Shown here piece after piece: positions 1 through 9,001 of a stretch of DNA of 64,000 bases. A program made the translations under genes and the position numbers. Positions within the stretch are counted from its first letter, which is position 1. Each line of letters begins with the position of its first letter. Source of the DNA: Labedaea rhizosphaerae (lineage in GTDB: Bacteria > Actinomycetota > Actinomycetes > Mycobacteriales > Pseudonocardiaceae); contig NZ_SNXZ01000008.1 of assembly GCF_004362825.1 (NCBI RefSeq), positions 404,469 through 468,468 of the forward strand, read 5' to 3'. A model generated the notes under the pieces. It made no database searches. It had not been told where the DNA came from and saw only the letters and a program-made list of their open reading frames with translations.

Positions 1-1
1 T

Positions 2-217
2 CAGCCCGGTCTGCGCGTGCAGCACCTGCTCGACGCGATCGTCGACGAGTTCGCGGAGAACGAGGACCTGCCCAACACCACCAACCCGGACGACTGGGCC
101 CGGATCTCCGGCAAGAAGGGGGAGCGGATCGTCTACATCCGCACCCTCGTCACCGGCAAGAACCAGGATTCCGGCCGCGCCATCGACACGGCCAACAACA
201 CCGGTCAGTACCTGTAG
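2..217 (+). CDS. arc: Proteasomal ATPase Arc/Mpa, C-terminal fragment
   Basis: The last 71 codons of the hexameric AAA ATPase that recognises pupylated proteins and threads them into the 20S proteasome; the gene begins outside the window. The visible tail has the family's conserved C-terminal part ([13 protein letters not shown]) and ends in GQYL. That ending is the known docking tail of Mpa/ARC, whose penultimate tyrosine inserts into pockets of the alpha ring and opens the gate. It lies upstream of dop, pup and prcBA as in other actinobacteria, but here an aldo/keto reductase and a Nudix gene intervene. Identification is secure because of the tail and the neighbours; the AAA domain itself cannot be seen. 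Confidence 0.95.
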   Translation, partial: QPGLRVQHLLDAIVDEFAENEDLPNTTNPDDWARISGKKGERIVYIRTLVTGKNQDSGRAIDTANNTGQYL

Positions 218-229
218 CACCGATCGCTC

Positions 230-271
230 GAAGCAGCCCCTGCCCGCATTCCGGCGGCCAGGGGCTGCTTC
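230..271 (+). terminator. Stem-loop terminator after arc
   Basis: GAAGCAGCCCCTG (230-242) pairs perfectly with CAGGGGCTGCTTC (259-271) around a 16-base loop, 13 bases after the arc stop codon. No U-tract follows, as is usual in high-GC actinomycetes. Confidence 0.75.
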
Positions 272-354
272 GCGTTCACCGCAGCACTCGCAATCCTCCG
301 CGAGGCCAACACAACCCACCCCACTCGAGCCGCACCCCGAGACCAACTGGACCA

Positions 355-433
355 GCGGGCACACCGGGCCGGAAGAGCGGGCACGCCCGGTCGGACGAGG
401 GGACACACCGGGTCGGACGAGGGGACACGCGCG
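355..433. repeat. 22-bp repeat array 1 (right-hand half only)
   Basis: Units start at 355, 377, 399 and 421, an exact 22-bp period, all in the GGGACACACCC orientation; the last is partial. The gene-proximal unit at the right edge has GGGGACACGC instead of GGGGACACACC, as at other array edges in this window. The array runs up to the ribosome binding site of the aldo/keto reductase. Unlike arrays 2-5 it has no oppositely oriented half; 272-354 holds nothing else I can identify. Confidence 0.85.
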
Positions 434-448
434 GTGGAGGATGGGCTG

Positions 449-1369
449 ATGGACCGGATCGGGCTCGGGCTGGCCGCGCTGGGCAGGCCCGCATACGTCA
501 ACCTCGGCCGCGACGGCGCGTTGCCCGAAGACCGCACGGTGGAAGCGATGCGCGCGGCCTGCTGGGACGTCCTGGACGCCGCGTACGCCGCCGGCGTGCG
601 GTGGGTCGACGCGGCCCGCTCCTACGGGCGGGCCGAGGAGTTCCTGTCCGGCTGGCTGGCCGCCCGCGATCACGGCGACGTCACGATCTCCAGCAAGTGG
701 GGTTACGCGTACGTGGCCGGCTGGCGCCGCGACGCCGACGTGCACGAGGTCAAGGAACACAGCCTCGCCCGCTTCACCCGGCAGTGGCAGGAAAGCCGCG
801 ACCTGCTCGGCGACCGGATCTCGCTCTACCAGGTGCACTCGCTGACGCCGGACAGCCCGCTGTTCACCGACCGTCCGCTGCAGGCGAAACTGGCCGGGCT
901 GGCTGCCGGTGGCGTGCGCGTCGGCTTCTCCACTTCCGGTGCGGCACAAGCGGAAGCGGTCCGCCGGGCGTTCGACTTGACCGTGGGCGGCGCGCCGGTG
1001 TTCACCGCCGTCCAGTCCACCTGGAACATCCTGGAGCAGTCCGTCGGGCCGGCCCTGGCCGAGGCCCACGACGCGGGCGCGCTGGTGCTGGTCAAGGAGG
1101 CCATGGCCAACGGCCGGCTCGCCGTCCAGCCGCCGCCGCAGGTCACCAGCCTCGCCCACGACCACGATGTGGGAACCGACGCGGTGGCCTTGGCGGCTGT
1201 CCTGGCTCAACCGTGGGCCGACGTCGTGCTCAGCGGTGCGGCGAGCGTCGAGCAGTTGCGCGCGAACCTGCGGGCCACCCGGTTGCGCCTGGCGCCGGAT
1301 GCGTTCGCGGGACACGCCGAACCGCCGCGGGACTATTGGGCGGCTCGATCAGCTCTCGCGTGGACCTAG
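449..1369 (+). CDS. Aldo/keto reductase family protein
   Basis: A 306-residue protein matching the (beta/alpha)8 NAD(P)H-dependent aldo/keto reductases, which reduce aldehydes, ketones or sugars. Visible hallmarks are the early GLGLAALGRPAYVNLG segment, a WVDAARSYGRAE segment carrying the family's Asp/Tyr active-site region, the lysine-containing SSKWGY strand and the YQVHS strand with the expected histidine. The ATG at 449 is chosen because GGAGG lies 7 bases upstream; a GTG at 434 is in frame but would place that Shine-Dalgarno inside the gene. Its 3' end overlaps the convergent Nudix gene by 21 bp. Substrate unknown. It is an insertion relative to the usual arc-dop-pup order. Confidence 0.88.
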   Translation: MDRIGLGLAALGRPAYVNLGRDGALPEDRTVEAMRAACWDVLDAAYAAGVRWVDAARSYGRAEEFLSGWLAARDHGDVTISSKWGYAYVAGWRRDADVHEVKEHSLARFTRQWQESRDLLGDRISLYQVHSLTPDSPLFTDRPLQAKLAGLAAGGVRVGFSTSGAAQAEAVRRAFDLTVGGAPVFTAVQSTWNILEQSVGPALAEAHDAGALVLVKEAMANGRLAVQPPPQVTSLAHDHDVGTDAVALAAVLAQPWADVVLSGAASVEQLRANLRATRLRLAPDAFAGHAEPPRDYWAARSALAWT

Positions 1370-1879
1370 GGCGAACCACTCCTTGAGCGCGATCCGTCCG
1401 TCGGGGACGATCGGCCACCGCGGGTCGTCGACCAGCACGCGCAGCCGCGACACCGGTTCCCACCATGCGGACTCGATCTCCGACTCCTGCACCACGAACG
1501 GACCGTTCGACCGGGCCTCGTACAGGAACGCGTGGCACCGCACGTCCGGCAGGTCGTAGGTCCCGGAGAACAACGGCTCGACCGCGACGCCCGACACGCC
1601 GTACTCCTCGGCGAGTTCGCGCACGGCCGTCACCGCGGGCGATTCCCCGGCCGCGACCACCCCACCAGCCCAAACGTCGAGCATCCCGGGGAAGACGTCC
1701 TTGTCCGCCGTCCGCCGGTGCACGAACACCCGTGACCCGTCGAGCGAACGCACCAGCACACCGGTGGTCGCGTGCCACAGCCGCTGCGCCCGCATCCGGC
1801 TGCGGGGCACCGAGCCGATCACCGTCCCGGCGGGGTCGTACCAGGCCACCAGTTCCTCGCCAGCCGTCACGCGGTTCAT
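1349..1879 (-). CDS. Nudix hydrolase (YfcD-like)
   Basis: A 176-residue Nudix protein. The complete Nudix box G-x5-E-x7-REL-x-EE-x-GV is present (GGVVAAGE...RELAEEYGV, about residues 73-95), so metal-dependent hydrolysis of a nucleoside diphosphate-linked substrate is expected. The N-terminal region, with a W-x-ATTGVL-x-R strand before the box, resembles the YfcD/isopentenyl isomerase-like subgroup. It is divergent from dop with only 26 bp between the start codons, so the two promoters must overlap. Substrate cannot be predicted. No link to pupylation is established; the position is suggestive only. Confidence 0.9.
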   Translation of the reverse strand: MNRVTAGEELVAWYDPAGTVIGSVPRSRMRAQRLWHATTGVLVRSLDGSRVFVHRRTADKDVFPGMLDVWAGGVVAAGESPAVTAVRELAEEYGVSGVAVEPLFSGTYDLPDVRCHAFLYEARSNGPFVVQESEIESAWWEPVSRLRVLVDDPRWPIVPDGRIALKEWFALGPRES

Positions 1880-1893
1880 GGTGGCAGGTCCCG

Positions 1894-1899
1894 TAGGCT
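1894..1899 (+). promoter_or_regulatory. Predicted leaderless promoter of dop (-10)
   Basis: TAGGCT lies exactly 6 bases before the dop ATG at 1906, which places the expected transcription start at the A of the start codon. Neither a leader nor a separate Shine-Dalgarno is needed. Confidence 0.6.
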
Positions 1900-1905
1900 G
1901 GCGGT

Positions 1906-3414
1906 ATGCGGCGGATCATGGGAACCGAGGTCGAATACGGCATCTCCGTGCCGGGTGACGCGACCGCGAACCCGGTGCTCACCTCAACGCAGGTCGTCCT
2001 CGCGTACGCGGCGGCCGCGGACATCCCGCGGGCGCGGCGCGCACGCTGGGACTACGAGGTCGAGTCGCCGTTGCGCGACGCGCGCGGGTTCGACCTCGGC
2101 GCGCCCGGCATGCCACCGCAGGACCCCGACGTGGAGGACCTCGGCGCGGCCAACGTCATCCTCACCAACGGCGCGCGGCTCTACGTCGACCACGCCCACC
2201 CCGAGTACTCCGCGCCCGAGGTCACCAATGCGCGCGACGCCGTCATCTGGGACAAGGCGGGGGAGCGGGTGATGGAGGAGGCCGCGCTGCGCGCCGCCAC
2301 CGTGCCCGGCCAGCCCCGCCTGCAGCTCTACAAGAACAACATCGACAACAAGGGCGCCAGCTACGGCACCCACGAGAACTACCTGATGTCGCGCAGCACG
2401 CCGTTCACCGCGGTGATCGCCGGGCTGACGCCGTTCTTCGCCTCGCGCCAGGTGATCTGCGGGTCCGGTCGCGTCGGCATCGGCGTGTCGGGCGAGGAGG
2501 CGGGCTTCCAGCTCTCCCAGCGCGCCGACTACATCGAGGTCGAGGTCGGCCTGGAGACCACGCTCAAGCGCGGCATCATCAACACCCGCGACGAGCCGCA
2601 CGCCGACGCGGACAAGTACCGCAGGCTGCACGTGATCATCGGTGACGCCAACCTCGCCGAGTACTCCACGTACCTCAAGGTCGGCACCGCCGCGCTCGTT
2701 CTGGACCTGATCGAGTCGGGCCTGCGCTTCGACCACCTCAAGCTGGCCGACCCGGTCCGTTCGGTGCACACGATCAGCCACGACCCGACCCTCAAGGCCA
2801 CGGTGGAGCTGGCCAACGGGCGCAAGTTCACCGGCCTCGACGTCCAGTCCGCCTACCACGACATGGTCACCGAGCACCTCGACCGGATCGAGCCGGACGC
2901 GGTCGCCAAGGACGTGCTGAAGGTGTGGGGCGAGATCCTCGACGCGCTGCGCCGCGACCCGATGGAGTGCGCCGACCGCCTCGACTGGCCGGCCAAGCTG
3001 CGCCTGCTCGAGGGCTACCGGGCCCGCGACGGCTTGAACTGGAACTCGCCGCGGCTGCAACTGGTCGACCTGCAGTACTCCGACGTGCGGCTGGACAAGG
3101 GCCTCTACAACCGGCTGGTCACCCGCGGCTCCATGCGCCGGCTGGTCACCGAGGAGGAGGTGCGCGAGGCGATCACCACGCCACCGACCGACACCCGGGC
3201 GTTCTTCCGCGGCCGGTGCCTCGAGCGCTACCCGAACTCGATCGCCGCGGCGTCGTGGGATTCGGTCATCTTCGACCTCGGGCGCGAGTCGCTGGTGCGC
3301 ATCCCGACGCTGGAGCCGCTGCGCGGCACCAAGGCCCACGTGGGCGAGCTGCTCGCCGCGTCGGAGACCGCCGAGCAGCTCGTCGACGCCCTGACCGGAG
3401 GCAGCAGGCGGTGA
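1906..3414 (+). CDS. dop: Depupylase/deamidase of Pup (Dop)
   Basis: A 502-residue carboxylate-amine ligase-fold enzyme that removes Pup from substrates and, in species whose Pup ends in Gln, deamidates that Gln. The N-terminal GTEVEYG strand carries the nucleotide/Mg-binding glutamates, and the [15 protein letters not shown] strand carries the catalytic aspartate. The stretch of about 40 residues after the first strand (residues about 35-75) is the Dop-specific loop absent from Paf[10 protein letters not shown] and the C-terminal [12 protein letters not shown] region are shared with the PafA paralogue at 7.6 kb. Because Pup here already ends in Glu, only the depupylase activity should be needed. 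Probably transcribed as a leaderless mRNA. Confidence 0.97.
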   Translation: MRRIMGTEVEYGISVPGDATANPVLTSTQVVLAYAAAADIPRARRARWDYEVESPLRDARGFDLGAPGMPPQDPDVEDLGAANVILTNGARLYVDHAHPEYSAPEVTNARDAVIWDKAGERVMEEAALRAATVPGQPRLQLYKNNIDNKGASYGTHENYLMSRSTPFTAVIAGLTPFFASRQVICGSGRVGIGVSGEEAGFQLSQRADYIEVEVGLETTLKRGIINTRDEPHADADKYRRLHVIIGDANLAEYSTYLKVGTAALVLDLIESGLRFDHLKLADPVRSVHTISHDPTLKATVELANGRKFTGLDVQSAYHDMVTEHLDRIEPDAVAKDVLKVWGEILDALRRDPMECADRLDWPAKLRLLEGYRARDGLNWNSPRLQLVDLQYSDVRLDKGLYNRLVTRGSMRRLVTEEEVREAITTPPTDTRAFFRGRCLERYPNSIAAASWDSVIFDLGRESLVRIPTLEPLRGTKAHVGELLAASETAEQLVDALTGGSRR

Positions 3415-3416
3415 CG

Positions 3417-3442
3417 CCCCGTAGCGCCGGGTGCGCTACGGG
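3417..3442 (+). terminator. Small stem-loop between dop and pup
   Basis: CCCGTAGCGC (3418-3427) and GCGCTACGGG (3433-3442) form a perfect 10-bp stem with a 5-base loop, 4 bases after the dop stop. It may partly separate dop and pup transcription. Confidence 0.6.
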
Positions 3443-3534
3443 CGAAATTCCTTGCCTTGATCACCGCCGGGCGACGACGAATGTCGGTCCTGGTCGGTAA
3501 TCTTCAAGGTAGCCAAGCCACACCAGGAGGCGAG

Positions 3535-3729
3535 ATGGCTCAGGAACAGGTGCAGCGCCAGGGCGGCGGTGACGGCGACGACGAGGTCGAAGGCGCCGCT
3601 GCCGCCGGTCAGGAACGCCGCGAGAAGCTCGGCGACGACACCGACGCGATCCTCGACGAGATCGACGACGTGTTGGAAGAGAACGCCGAGGACTTCGTGC
3701 GGGCTTACGTCCAAAAGGGCGGCGAGTAG
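3535..3729 (+). CDS. pup: Prokaryotic ubiquitin-like protein Pup
   Basis: A 64-residue, highly acidic, intrinsically disordered tag that is joined through its C-terminal side chain to substrate lysines by PafA. AGGAGG sits 5 bases before the ATG, fixing the start. The central ERREKLGDDTDAILDEID segment is the coiled-coil-forming part that binds the ATPase, and the chain ends in VQKGGE. An encoded GGE end means the protein is ready for ligation without the Dop deamidation needed for GGQ Pups. A 231-bp gap with strong stem-loops separates it from prcB, so it may be expressed at a different level from the core particle. Confidence 0.98.
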   Translation: MAQEQVQRQGGGDGDDEVEGAAAAGQERREKLGDDTDAILDEIDDVLEENAEDFVRAYVQKGGE

Positions 3730-3801
3730 TTCGAAGGGGGTCGTTCGAAGGGAGACGTGTGCTCGCGGAGAGCGCTCGCCGAGCTTCGAACTACGTGTCT
3801 T

Positions 3802-3844
3802 GTGGGGGCCAAGCCCCCACGCCCCCGGCCGGGGGCGAGCCCCC
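3802..3844 (+). terminator. Cluster of G/C stem-loops between pup and prcB
   Basis: GTGGGGG/CCCCCAC (3802-3820), GCCCCCG/CGGGGGC (3821-3836) and GGGGG/CCCCC (to 3844) follow each other directly. The last two are mutually exclusive folds. This is likely a terminator or attenuator that limits read-through from pup into prcBA. Further on, ATGGCGTAAG and GTGGCGTAAG form a short direct repeat (about 3894-3923) of unknown meaning. Confidence 0.55.
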
Positions 3845-3962
3845 GGACCCCGTCTCGGTGGCGCACATCGTCCTACCCCGGCGCCGCTTCGGGGTGGCGT
3901 AAGCCTTCCGAGATGGCGTAAGAACTTCCTGCCCCACCAGCTCAACGGAAACGAAAGCAGGC

Positions 3963-4844
3963 ATGGACCCGATCTCCCCAGGCCCGCGGCCGGGTGCCGC
4001 CCAGTCGGCCGGCTATCTGCCGGCTGCCTACATGTCGGCCGCCACGTCCTCGTTCGTCGACTTCCTGCGTGCCCAGGCACCGGAGCTGCTCCCCGGCGCC
4101 CGGGGCATCGGCGGCGCACGCGAGCAGTCGCAGGTACCGCTGGACGTGCCGCACGGCACCACCATCGTCGCCATCTCCTACGACGGCGGCGTGCTGCTCG
4201 CCGGTGACCGGCGGGCGACCGCGGGCAACCTGATCGCCCAGCGCGACGTGGAGAAGGTCTACGTCACCGACCAGTACTCGGCGGTGGGCATCGCGGGCAC
4301 CGCCGGTCTCGCCGTCGAACTGGTGCGGCTCTACACGGTGGACCTGGAGCACTACGAGAAGAACGAGGGCGTGTCCCTGTCGCTGGACGGCAAGGCCAAC
4401 CGGCTGGCCGGGATGATCCGGGGCAACCTGGAGATGGCCATGGCCGGGCTGGCCGTGGTGCCGCTCTTCGTGGGTTACGACCTGCACGCCGAGGACCCGG
4501 CCAAGGCGGGTCGCATCGTGTCCTACGACGTGGTCGGTGGCCGCTACGAGGAGCGCGCCGGCTTCTACGCGGTGGGCTCGGGTTCGCTGTTCGCCAAGTC
4601 CGCCATCAAGAAGCTCTACGACCCGGCGGGTGGTCGTGATGCAGCCATTCGCGTGGCCATCGAGGGCCTGTACGACGCCGCGGACGACGACTCGGCCACC
4701 GGTGGCCCCGACCTCGCGCGCCGCATCTTCCCGACCGTGGTGACCATCGACGCGGCCAACGGTGCGGTGCGACTGCCCGAGGAGGAGGCCGCCGCCGTCG
4801 CCGAGGCCGTGGTGGCCGCCCGCGCCGAGAACCCGCGCGGCTGA
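3963..4844 (+). CDS. prcB: 20S proteasome beta subunit
   Basis: A 293-residue catalytic subunit of the 20S core. The propeptide is predicted to be 65 residues: the sequence DVPHG is followed by TTIVAI, and autocatalytic cleavage before Thr66 would expose the nucleophile, as in the family. The GDRRAT segment, the conserved lysine region (EKVYV) and [10 protein letters not shown] motif are in their expected places. The start is the ATG at 3963; the ribosome site is weak (AAGCAGG). prcA follows after 39 bp, so the two rings are co-transcribed. Confidence 0.97.
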   Translation: MDPISPGPRPGAAQSAGYLPAAYMSAATSSFVDFLRAQAPELLPGARGIGGAREQSQVPLDVPHGTTIVAISYDGGVLLAGDRRATAGNLIAQRDVEKVYVTDQYSAVGIAGTAGLAVELVRLYTVDLEHYEKNEGVSLSLDGKANRLAGMIRGNLEMAMAGLAVVPLFVGYDLHAEDPAKAGRIVSYDVVGGRYEERAGFYAVGSGSLFAKSAIKKLYDPAGGRDAAIRVAIEGLYDAADDDSATGGPDLARRIFPTVVTIDAANGAVRLPEEEAAAVAEAVVAARAENPRG

Positions 4845-4883
4845 CATCCCTGACCGACCCGAGAGATTCCTGGAGCCAACGCC

Positions 4884-5666
4884 GTGACAATGCCGCTGTA
4901 CGCATCGCCAGAGCAGTTGATGCGCGATCGCTCGGAGTACGCCCGCAAGGGCATCGCCCGGGGTCGTAGCGTCGTCGTGCTCAAGTACACCGGTGGCGTG
5001 CTGTTCGTCGCGGAGAACCCGTCGACGACCCTGCACAAGGTTTCGGAGATCTACGACCGGATCGGCTTCGCGGGCGCAGGTCGCTACAGCGAGTACGAGA
5101 GCCTGCGTCGTGCGGGCATTCGCCACGTGGACCTCTGGGGCTACGCGAACGACCGTCGTGACGTGTCGGCGCGGCAGCTGGCGAACGTCTACGCGCAGAC
5201 CCTCGGCGCGATGTTCACCGACCAGATCAAGCCGTTCGAGGTCGAGCTGTGCGTGGCCGAGGTGGGCACCACGCAGGAGAACGACCAGCTGTACCGCCTG
5301 ACGTACGACGGTTCCATCGACCACGAGCCGCGTTTCCTGGTGATGGGCGGCCAGACGGAGCCGATCGCCAACTCCCTCAAGGAGACCTACCGCGACGACC
5401 TGGACCTGTCGGACGGGGTTGCCGTCGCCGTGCAGGCGCTCAAGACGGCAGTTCCGGCCGGGAGCAACAACAACGGCGACAACGGCGGGATCGGCAAGCT
5501 GGAGGTGGCCCTGCTGGAGCGCAACCGCCCCCGCCGGGCGTTCCGCCGCATCGAGGGCGCGGCGCTGGCCGCGTTGCTGCCCAGCGATGAGAAGGCCGAC
5601 GAGGCCAAGGACGACAAGCCCGAGAAGCCCGTCGAGGACGTGAACCTCCCCGAGGGCGACGCCTGA
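4884..5666 (+). CDS. prcA: 20S proteasome alpha subunit
   Basis: A 260-residue non-catalytic ring subunit that gates the proteolytic chamber and docks the Arc ATPase. It starts at GTG 4884 with the N-terminal gate segment [20 protein letters not shown], typical of actinobacterial PrcA. It keeps the alpha-type fold signature ([33 protein letters not shown]). The C-terminal tail is rich in Glu, Asp and Lys and probably disordered. It ends the prcBA operon; a strong terminator follows within 20 bp. Confidence 0.97.
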   Translation: MTMPLYASPEQLMRDRSEYARKGIARGRSVVVLKYTGGVLFVAENPSTTLHKVSEIYDRIGFAGAGRYSEYESLRRAGIRHVDLWGYANDRRDVSARQLANVYAQTLGAMFTDQIKPFEVELCVAEVGTTQENDQLYRLTYDGSIDHEPRFLVMGGQTEPIANSLKETYRDDLDLSDGVAVAVQALKTAVPAGSNNNGDNGGIGKLEVALLERNRPRRAFRRIEGAALAALLPSDEKADEAKDDKPEKPVEDVNLPEGDA

Positions 5667-5682
5667 GTTTCCTCAGTTTCGA

Positions 5683-5727
5683 AGGGCGCCCTTGACCGGT
5701 CCGAACGGACAAGGTCAAGGGCGCCCT
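5683..5727 (+). terminator. Terminator of the prcBA operon
   Basis: AGGGCGCCCTTGACC (5683-5697) and its perfect complement GGTCAAGGGCGCCCT (5713-5727) form a 15-bp stem, 16 bases after the prcA stop. Confidence 0.85.
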
Positions 5728-6040
5728 GGCATGTCCGAGGATCCAGCAAGACCAAGCCGCACCAGAAGCGAGAAGTGCGCCGCCGGCGAGGCCAAGACAC
5801 CGTGGCGTTGCTGGGTTCGGTTTTGCACGAGGCGTGGGGGTCCTCGTGTCAAACCGAACGCACCACTGAGCTCCCGGCCCGAACGGCGAACTCACGAGCG
5901 AACGCGGCACACCAGCCTGAACGAGTAGTTCGGCCCACCGGGCGCCACCTGAACCGTCGTTTCCGCGAACATGGCGCGAATACAAGCCGAACCCAGCGCC
6001 CGCGCGGCCCCGATCTGGAAAAGCCTGGATGCTCCTGGAC
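5728..6040. other. Gene-free gap with an 18-bp-arm hairpin
   Basis: No credible gene. The main structure is at 5815-5859. Its left arm begins GTTCGGTTTTGC and its right arm ends CAAACCGAAC; the arms pair over 18 positions with two mismatches around a 9-base loop. It could end transcription of the leftward PAP2/kinase gene, though it sits about 180 bp beyond that gene's stop, or it could be a copy of a dispersed palindrome. The rest looks like unremarkable GC-rich spacer. Confidence 0.5.
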
Positions 6041-7453
6041 TCAGGGGCGGTAGACCACGAGCGCCCGCCGACGGGACTCGAAGGTGAACGTGTTCCCCAG
6101 CGGCCCGACCTCGCCGTCGGTGGCGACGCGCCGGTGCCCGTCCACCACTTCCACCTTCAGTTCGGCGACATCAGCCTGCCGGTACACGTGGCTCGCGTGC
6201 AACGTCCGGGTCAGCACGGCCGCCACGAACCGGGCCCGCGAGTAGGGCACATCCGCCCGCACGTACCGCACATCCAGGCACCCGCTGTCCAACGCGGGAC
6301 GCGACGACGGCGCGAACCCCTTCGGCAGGTAGCTCCCGTTCCCCAGGAACAGCAACCAAAGCACCCGCCGCTCCCCGTTGAGCGTCACCTGGATCGGTTG
6401 CGCGCTGCGCAACACCCGCACCATCGCGATCCCGGCGGCCAGCCACTTCCCCCAGCGGTGCTCCATCCGCTCGCGCAGCCGCACCATCTCGGGGTACCCC
6501 CCGAGGCTCGCGGTGTTGACGAACCACCGCTGCCCGTCACCGGCCACGTCGACCAGTCCGAGGTCGATGCCCACGGCCGAACCCGTCGCCGTGGCGGCGA
6601 CGGCGTCCTCCACAGTGGTCACGCCGATGTCGCGGGCGAAGTGGTTCAGCGTCCCGAACGGCAACAACACCAACGGCAAGCCGCGCTCCGCGGCCACCGA
6701 TGCCACGGCGGCGACGGTTCCGTCGCCGCCGGCGACGCCCAGCGCCACCACGGTGTCGTCCAACGACTCGTGCACGAGCGAGATGAGGTCCCGCGCCGGG
6801 TCGGGCCGGATGATCCGCGCGGCCGGCCAGTGCTGCTTCACCGTGTCGGCTGGGTCGGCGTCGTCCGGGCCGGACGCCGGGTTGGCCAGCACGACCAACC
6901 CGGAGCCGTCGCCGAGCGGGGGTGCGTCGACGTGGTGCTCGCTGTGGGCGGGCGCGGTCTCCGGGAGCGGCCACCAGTGCCGGGTGGCCGCGCCGACGCC
7001 CACCCCGATGCCGAGCCCGGCGAGCACGTCGGTGGGCCAGTGCACGCCCGTGTGCACCCGCGAGTACGCCACGGCGGCGGCCAGTGGGGCGATGGCGGCG
7101 CCGACGGCCGGGTTCTCCATGGCCACGGCGGTCGCGAACGCCGCGGCCGACGCCGAGTGCCCGGAGGGGAACGACGACGACGTCGGCCGTTTCTCCAGCC
7201 GCCGGTGCAGGGGCAGCAGTTCGGCTGCGGGCCGGCGTCTGGGGAAGATCGGTTTGGCGATGAGGTTGGCCACGGCGCTGGCTCCGGCGATCGCGGCGAC
7301 GCCACGCAGGCCGCCACGCCGGGTGGTGCCTTTTCGCGCGGCCAGGACCCCGGCCAGCGCGAACCACAGCAGGCTGTGGTTGGCCGACCGGGACAGGCGC
7401 AGCATCGCCGGGTCGAGCCAGGTCCGCCGCAGCGCCGCTGACCTGCGCATCAT
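6041..7453 (-). CDS. PAP2 phosphatase-diacylglycerol/sphingosine kinase-like fusion
   Basis: A 470-residue fusion of two lipid enzymes. The N-terminal half is a membrane PAP2-type phosphatase: K-x6-RP (KPIFPRRRP), PSGH (FPSGHSASAAA) and SR-x5-H-x3-D (SRVHTGVHWPTD) are all intact. The C-terminal half is a YegS/DAGK-like lipid kinase with AGGDGTVAAVA and PFGTLNHFARD. Such fusions are known in actinobacteria and are thought to act on membrane lipid phosphates. The ATG at 7453 puts the PAP2 domain near the N-terminus; an in-frame start 132 bp further upstream is also possible. It is transcribed against its neighbours and separates prcA from pafA. Confidence 0.9.
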   Translation of the reverse strand: MMRRSAALRRTWLDPAMLRLSRSANHSLLWFALAGVLAARKGTTRRGGLRGVAAIAGASAVANLIAKPIFPRRRPAAELLPLHRRLEKRPTSSSFPSGHSASAAAFATAVAMENPAVGAAIAPLAAAVAYSRVHTGVHWPTDVLAGLGIGVGVGAATRHWWPLPETAPAHSEHHVDAPPLGDGSGLVVLANPASGPDDADPADTVKQHWPAARIIRPDPARDLISLVHESLDDTVVALGVAGGDGTVAAVASVAAERGLPLVLLPFGTLNHFARDIGVTTVEDAVAATATGSAVGIDLGLVDVAGDGQRWFVNTASLGGYPEMVRLRERMEHRWGKWLAAGIAMVRVLRSAQPIQVTLNGERRVLWLLFLGNGSYLPKGFAPSSRPALDSGCLDVRYVRADVPYSRARFVAAVLTRTLHASHVYRQADVAELKVEVVDGHRRVATDGEVGPLGNTFTFESRRRALVVYRP

Positions 7454-7622
7454 GACGAGGTCCGCTTGTCCTACCCGTCGCGCTGAGCCGCGCCGCACTC
7501 GCCCGATCACTCCGGAAACGTAACCGAGCACATGCCCGCCCACCGGACGAACTGTGCCCTCGGTGACCGGATCGAAAGCCAACAAACACGAACGGCGCTG
7601 CGCTGTAGCCGAGCGGAACGCC

Positions 7623-7628
7623 TAGTCT
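7623..7628 (+). promoter_or_regulatory. Predicted leaderless promoter of pafA (-10)
   Basis: TAGTCT is followed by GGAGGA and then the pafA ATG at 7635, a 6-base spacing. The same six bases would also serve as a Shine-Dalgarno for any longer transcript. Confidence 0.55.
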
Positions 7629-7634
7629 GGAGGA

Positions 7635-8993
7635 ATGCAGCGGCGGATCTTCGGCATCGAAACCGAGTTCGGCGTGACCTGCACGTTCCACGGCCAGCGC
7701 AGGCTGAGCCCGGACGAGGTCGCGCGGTACCTGTTCCGGCGTGTCGTGTCTTGGGGGCGTTCCTCGAACGTCTTCCTGCGCAACGGCTCCCGTCTCTACC
7801 TTGACGTGGGCTCGCACCCCGAGTACGCCACGGCCGAGTGCGACGACCTCGTGCAACTGGTCACCCACGACAAGGCGGGCGAGCGGATCCTCGAGGACCT
7901 GCTCGTCGACGCCGAGCGGCGGCTGGCCGACGAGGGCATCGGCGGCGACATCTTCCTGTTCAAGAACAACACCGACTCGGCGGGCAACTCCTACGGCTGC
8001 CACGAGAACTACCTGGTCACGCGGGCCGGCGAGTTCTCGCGGATCGCCGACGTGCTGCTGCCGTTCCTGGTCACCCGCCAGTTGATCTGCGGCGCGGGCA
8101 AGGTCCTGCAGACCCCGCGCGGTGCCGTGTACTGCCTCTCCCAGCGCGCCGAGCACATCTGGGAGGGCGTCTCCAGCGCCACCACCCGCTCGCGCCCGAT
8201 CATCAACACCCGCGACGAGCCGCACGCCGACGCCGAGCGCTACCGGCGCCTGCACGTGATCGTCGGCGACTCGAACATGTCCGAGTCCACGACGCTGCTC
8301 AAGGTCGGCACAGCCAACCTGGTCCTCGAGATGATCGAGGAGGGCGTGCAGTTCCGGGACTTCAGCCTGGACAACCCGATCCGCGCGATCCGCGAGATCA
8401 GCCACGACCTGACCGGCAAGCGCCTGGTGCGCCTGGCGGGCGGGCGCGAGGCGTCCGCGCTGGACATCCAGCGCGAGTACTACGCCCGCGCGGTCGACCA
8501 CGTGGCCAAGCGCTCGGCCGATCCGGTGACCCAGCGGGTGCTGGAGCTGTGGGGCCGCACGCTGGACGCGATCGAGGCGCAGGACCTGGCCAAGATCGAC
8601 CGCGAGATCGACTGGGCGATCAAGCACCGGCTGGTGCAGCGCTACCAGGCCAAGCACAACCTCGACCTGTCCAGCCCGCGCATCGCGCAGCTCGACCTGG
8701 CCTACCACGACATCCGCCGTGGTAGGGGCATCTTCGACCTGTTGCAGCGCAAGGACCTGGTCGAGCGCGTGACCGACGACGGCGAGATCGAGGCCGCGAA
8801 GGACACCCCACCGCAGACCACGCGAGCCAAGCTGCGTGGCGACTTCATCGCCGCCGCTCAGCAGGCGGGCCGGGACTTCACCGTGGACTGGGTCCACCTG
8901 AAGCTGAACGACCAGGCGCAGCGCACCGTGCTGTGCAAGGACCCGTTCCGCGCGGTGGACGAGCGAGTGGAACGCCTGATCGCCTCGCTGTAG
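7635..8993 (+). CDS. pafA: Pup-protein ligase PafA
   Basis: A 452-residue ligase that phosphorylates the C-terminal Glu of Pup and joins it to substrate lysines. IFGIETEFG carries the metal-binding glutamate, and [18 protein letters not shown] carries the catalytic aspartate and its surroundings. [21 protein letters not shown] and [13 protein letters not shown] are nearly identical to the family consensus. It is paralogous to Dop at 1.9 kb but lacks the Dop loop. The start is ATG 7635. A DUF4937 gene follows 8 bp later and may be co-transcribed. Confidence 0.98.
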   Translation: MQRRIFGIETEFGVTCTFHGQRRLSPDEVARYLFRRVVSWGRSSNVFLRNGSRLYLDVGSHPEYATAECDDLVQLVTHDKAGERILEDLLVDAERRLADEGIGGDIFLFKNNTDSAGNSYGCHENYLVTRAGEFSRIADVLLPFLVTRQLICGAGKVLQTPRGAVYCLSQRAEHIWEGVSSATTRSRPIINTRDEPHADAERYRRLHVIVGDSNMSESTTLLKVGTANLVLEMIEEGVQFRDFSLDNPIRAIREISHDLTGKRLVRLAGGREASALDIQREYYARAVDHVAKRSADPVTQRVLELWGRTLDAIEAQDLAKIDREIDWAIKHRLVQRYQAKHNLDLSSPRIAQLDLAYHDIRRGRGIFDLLQRKDLVERVTDDGEIEAAKDTPPQTTRAKLRGDFIAAAQQAGRDFTVDWVHLKLNDQAQRTVLCKDPFRAVDERVERLIASL

Positions 8994-9001
8994 GCCTCGC
9001 C

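Noticed and set aside
1984..3339. Long open frame opposite dop
   Set aside because: It is a codon-bias shadow of dop; composition is Arg/Val/Gln-rich, there is no ribosome site and no recognisable domain.
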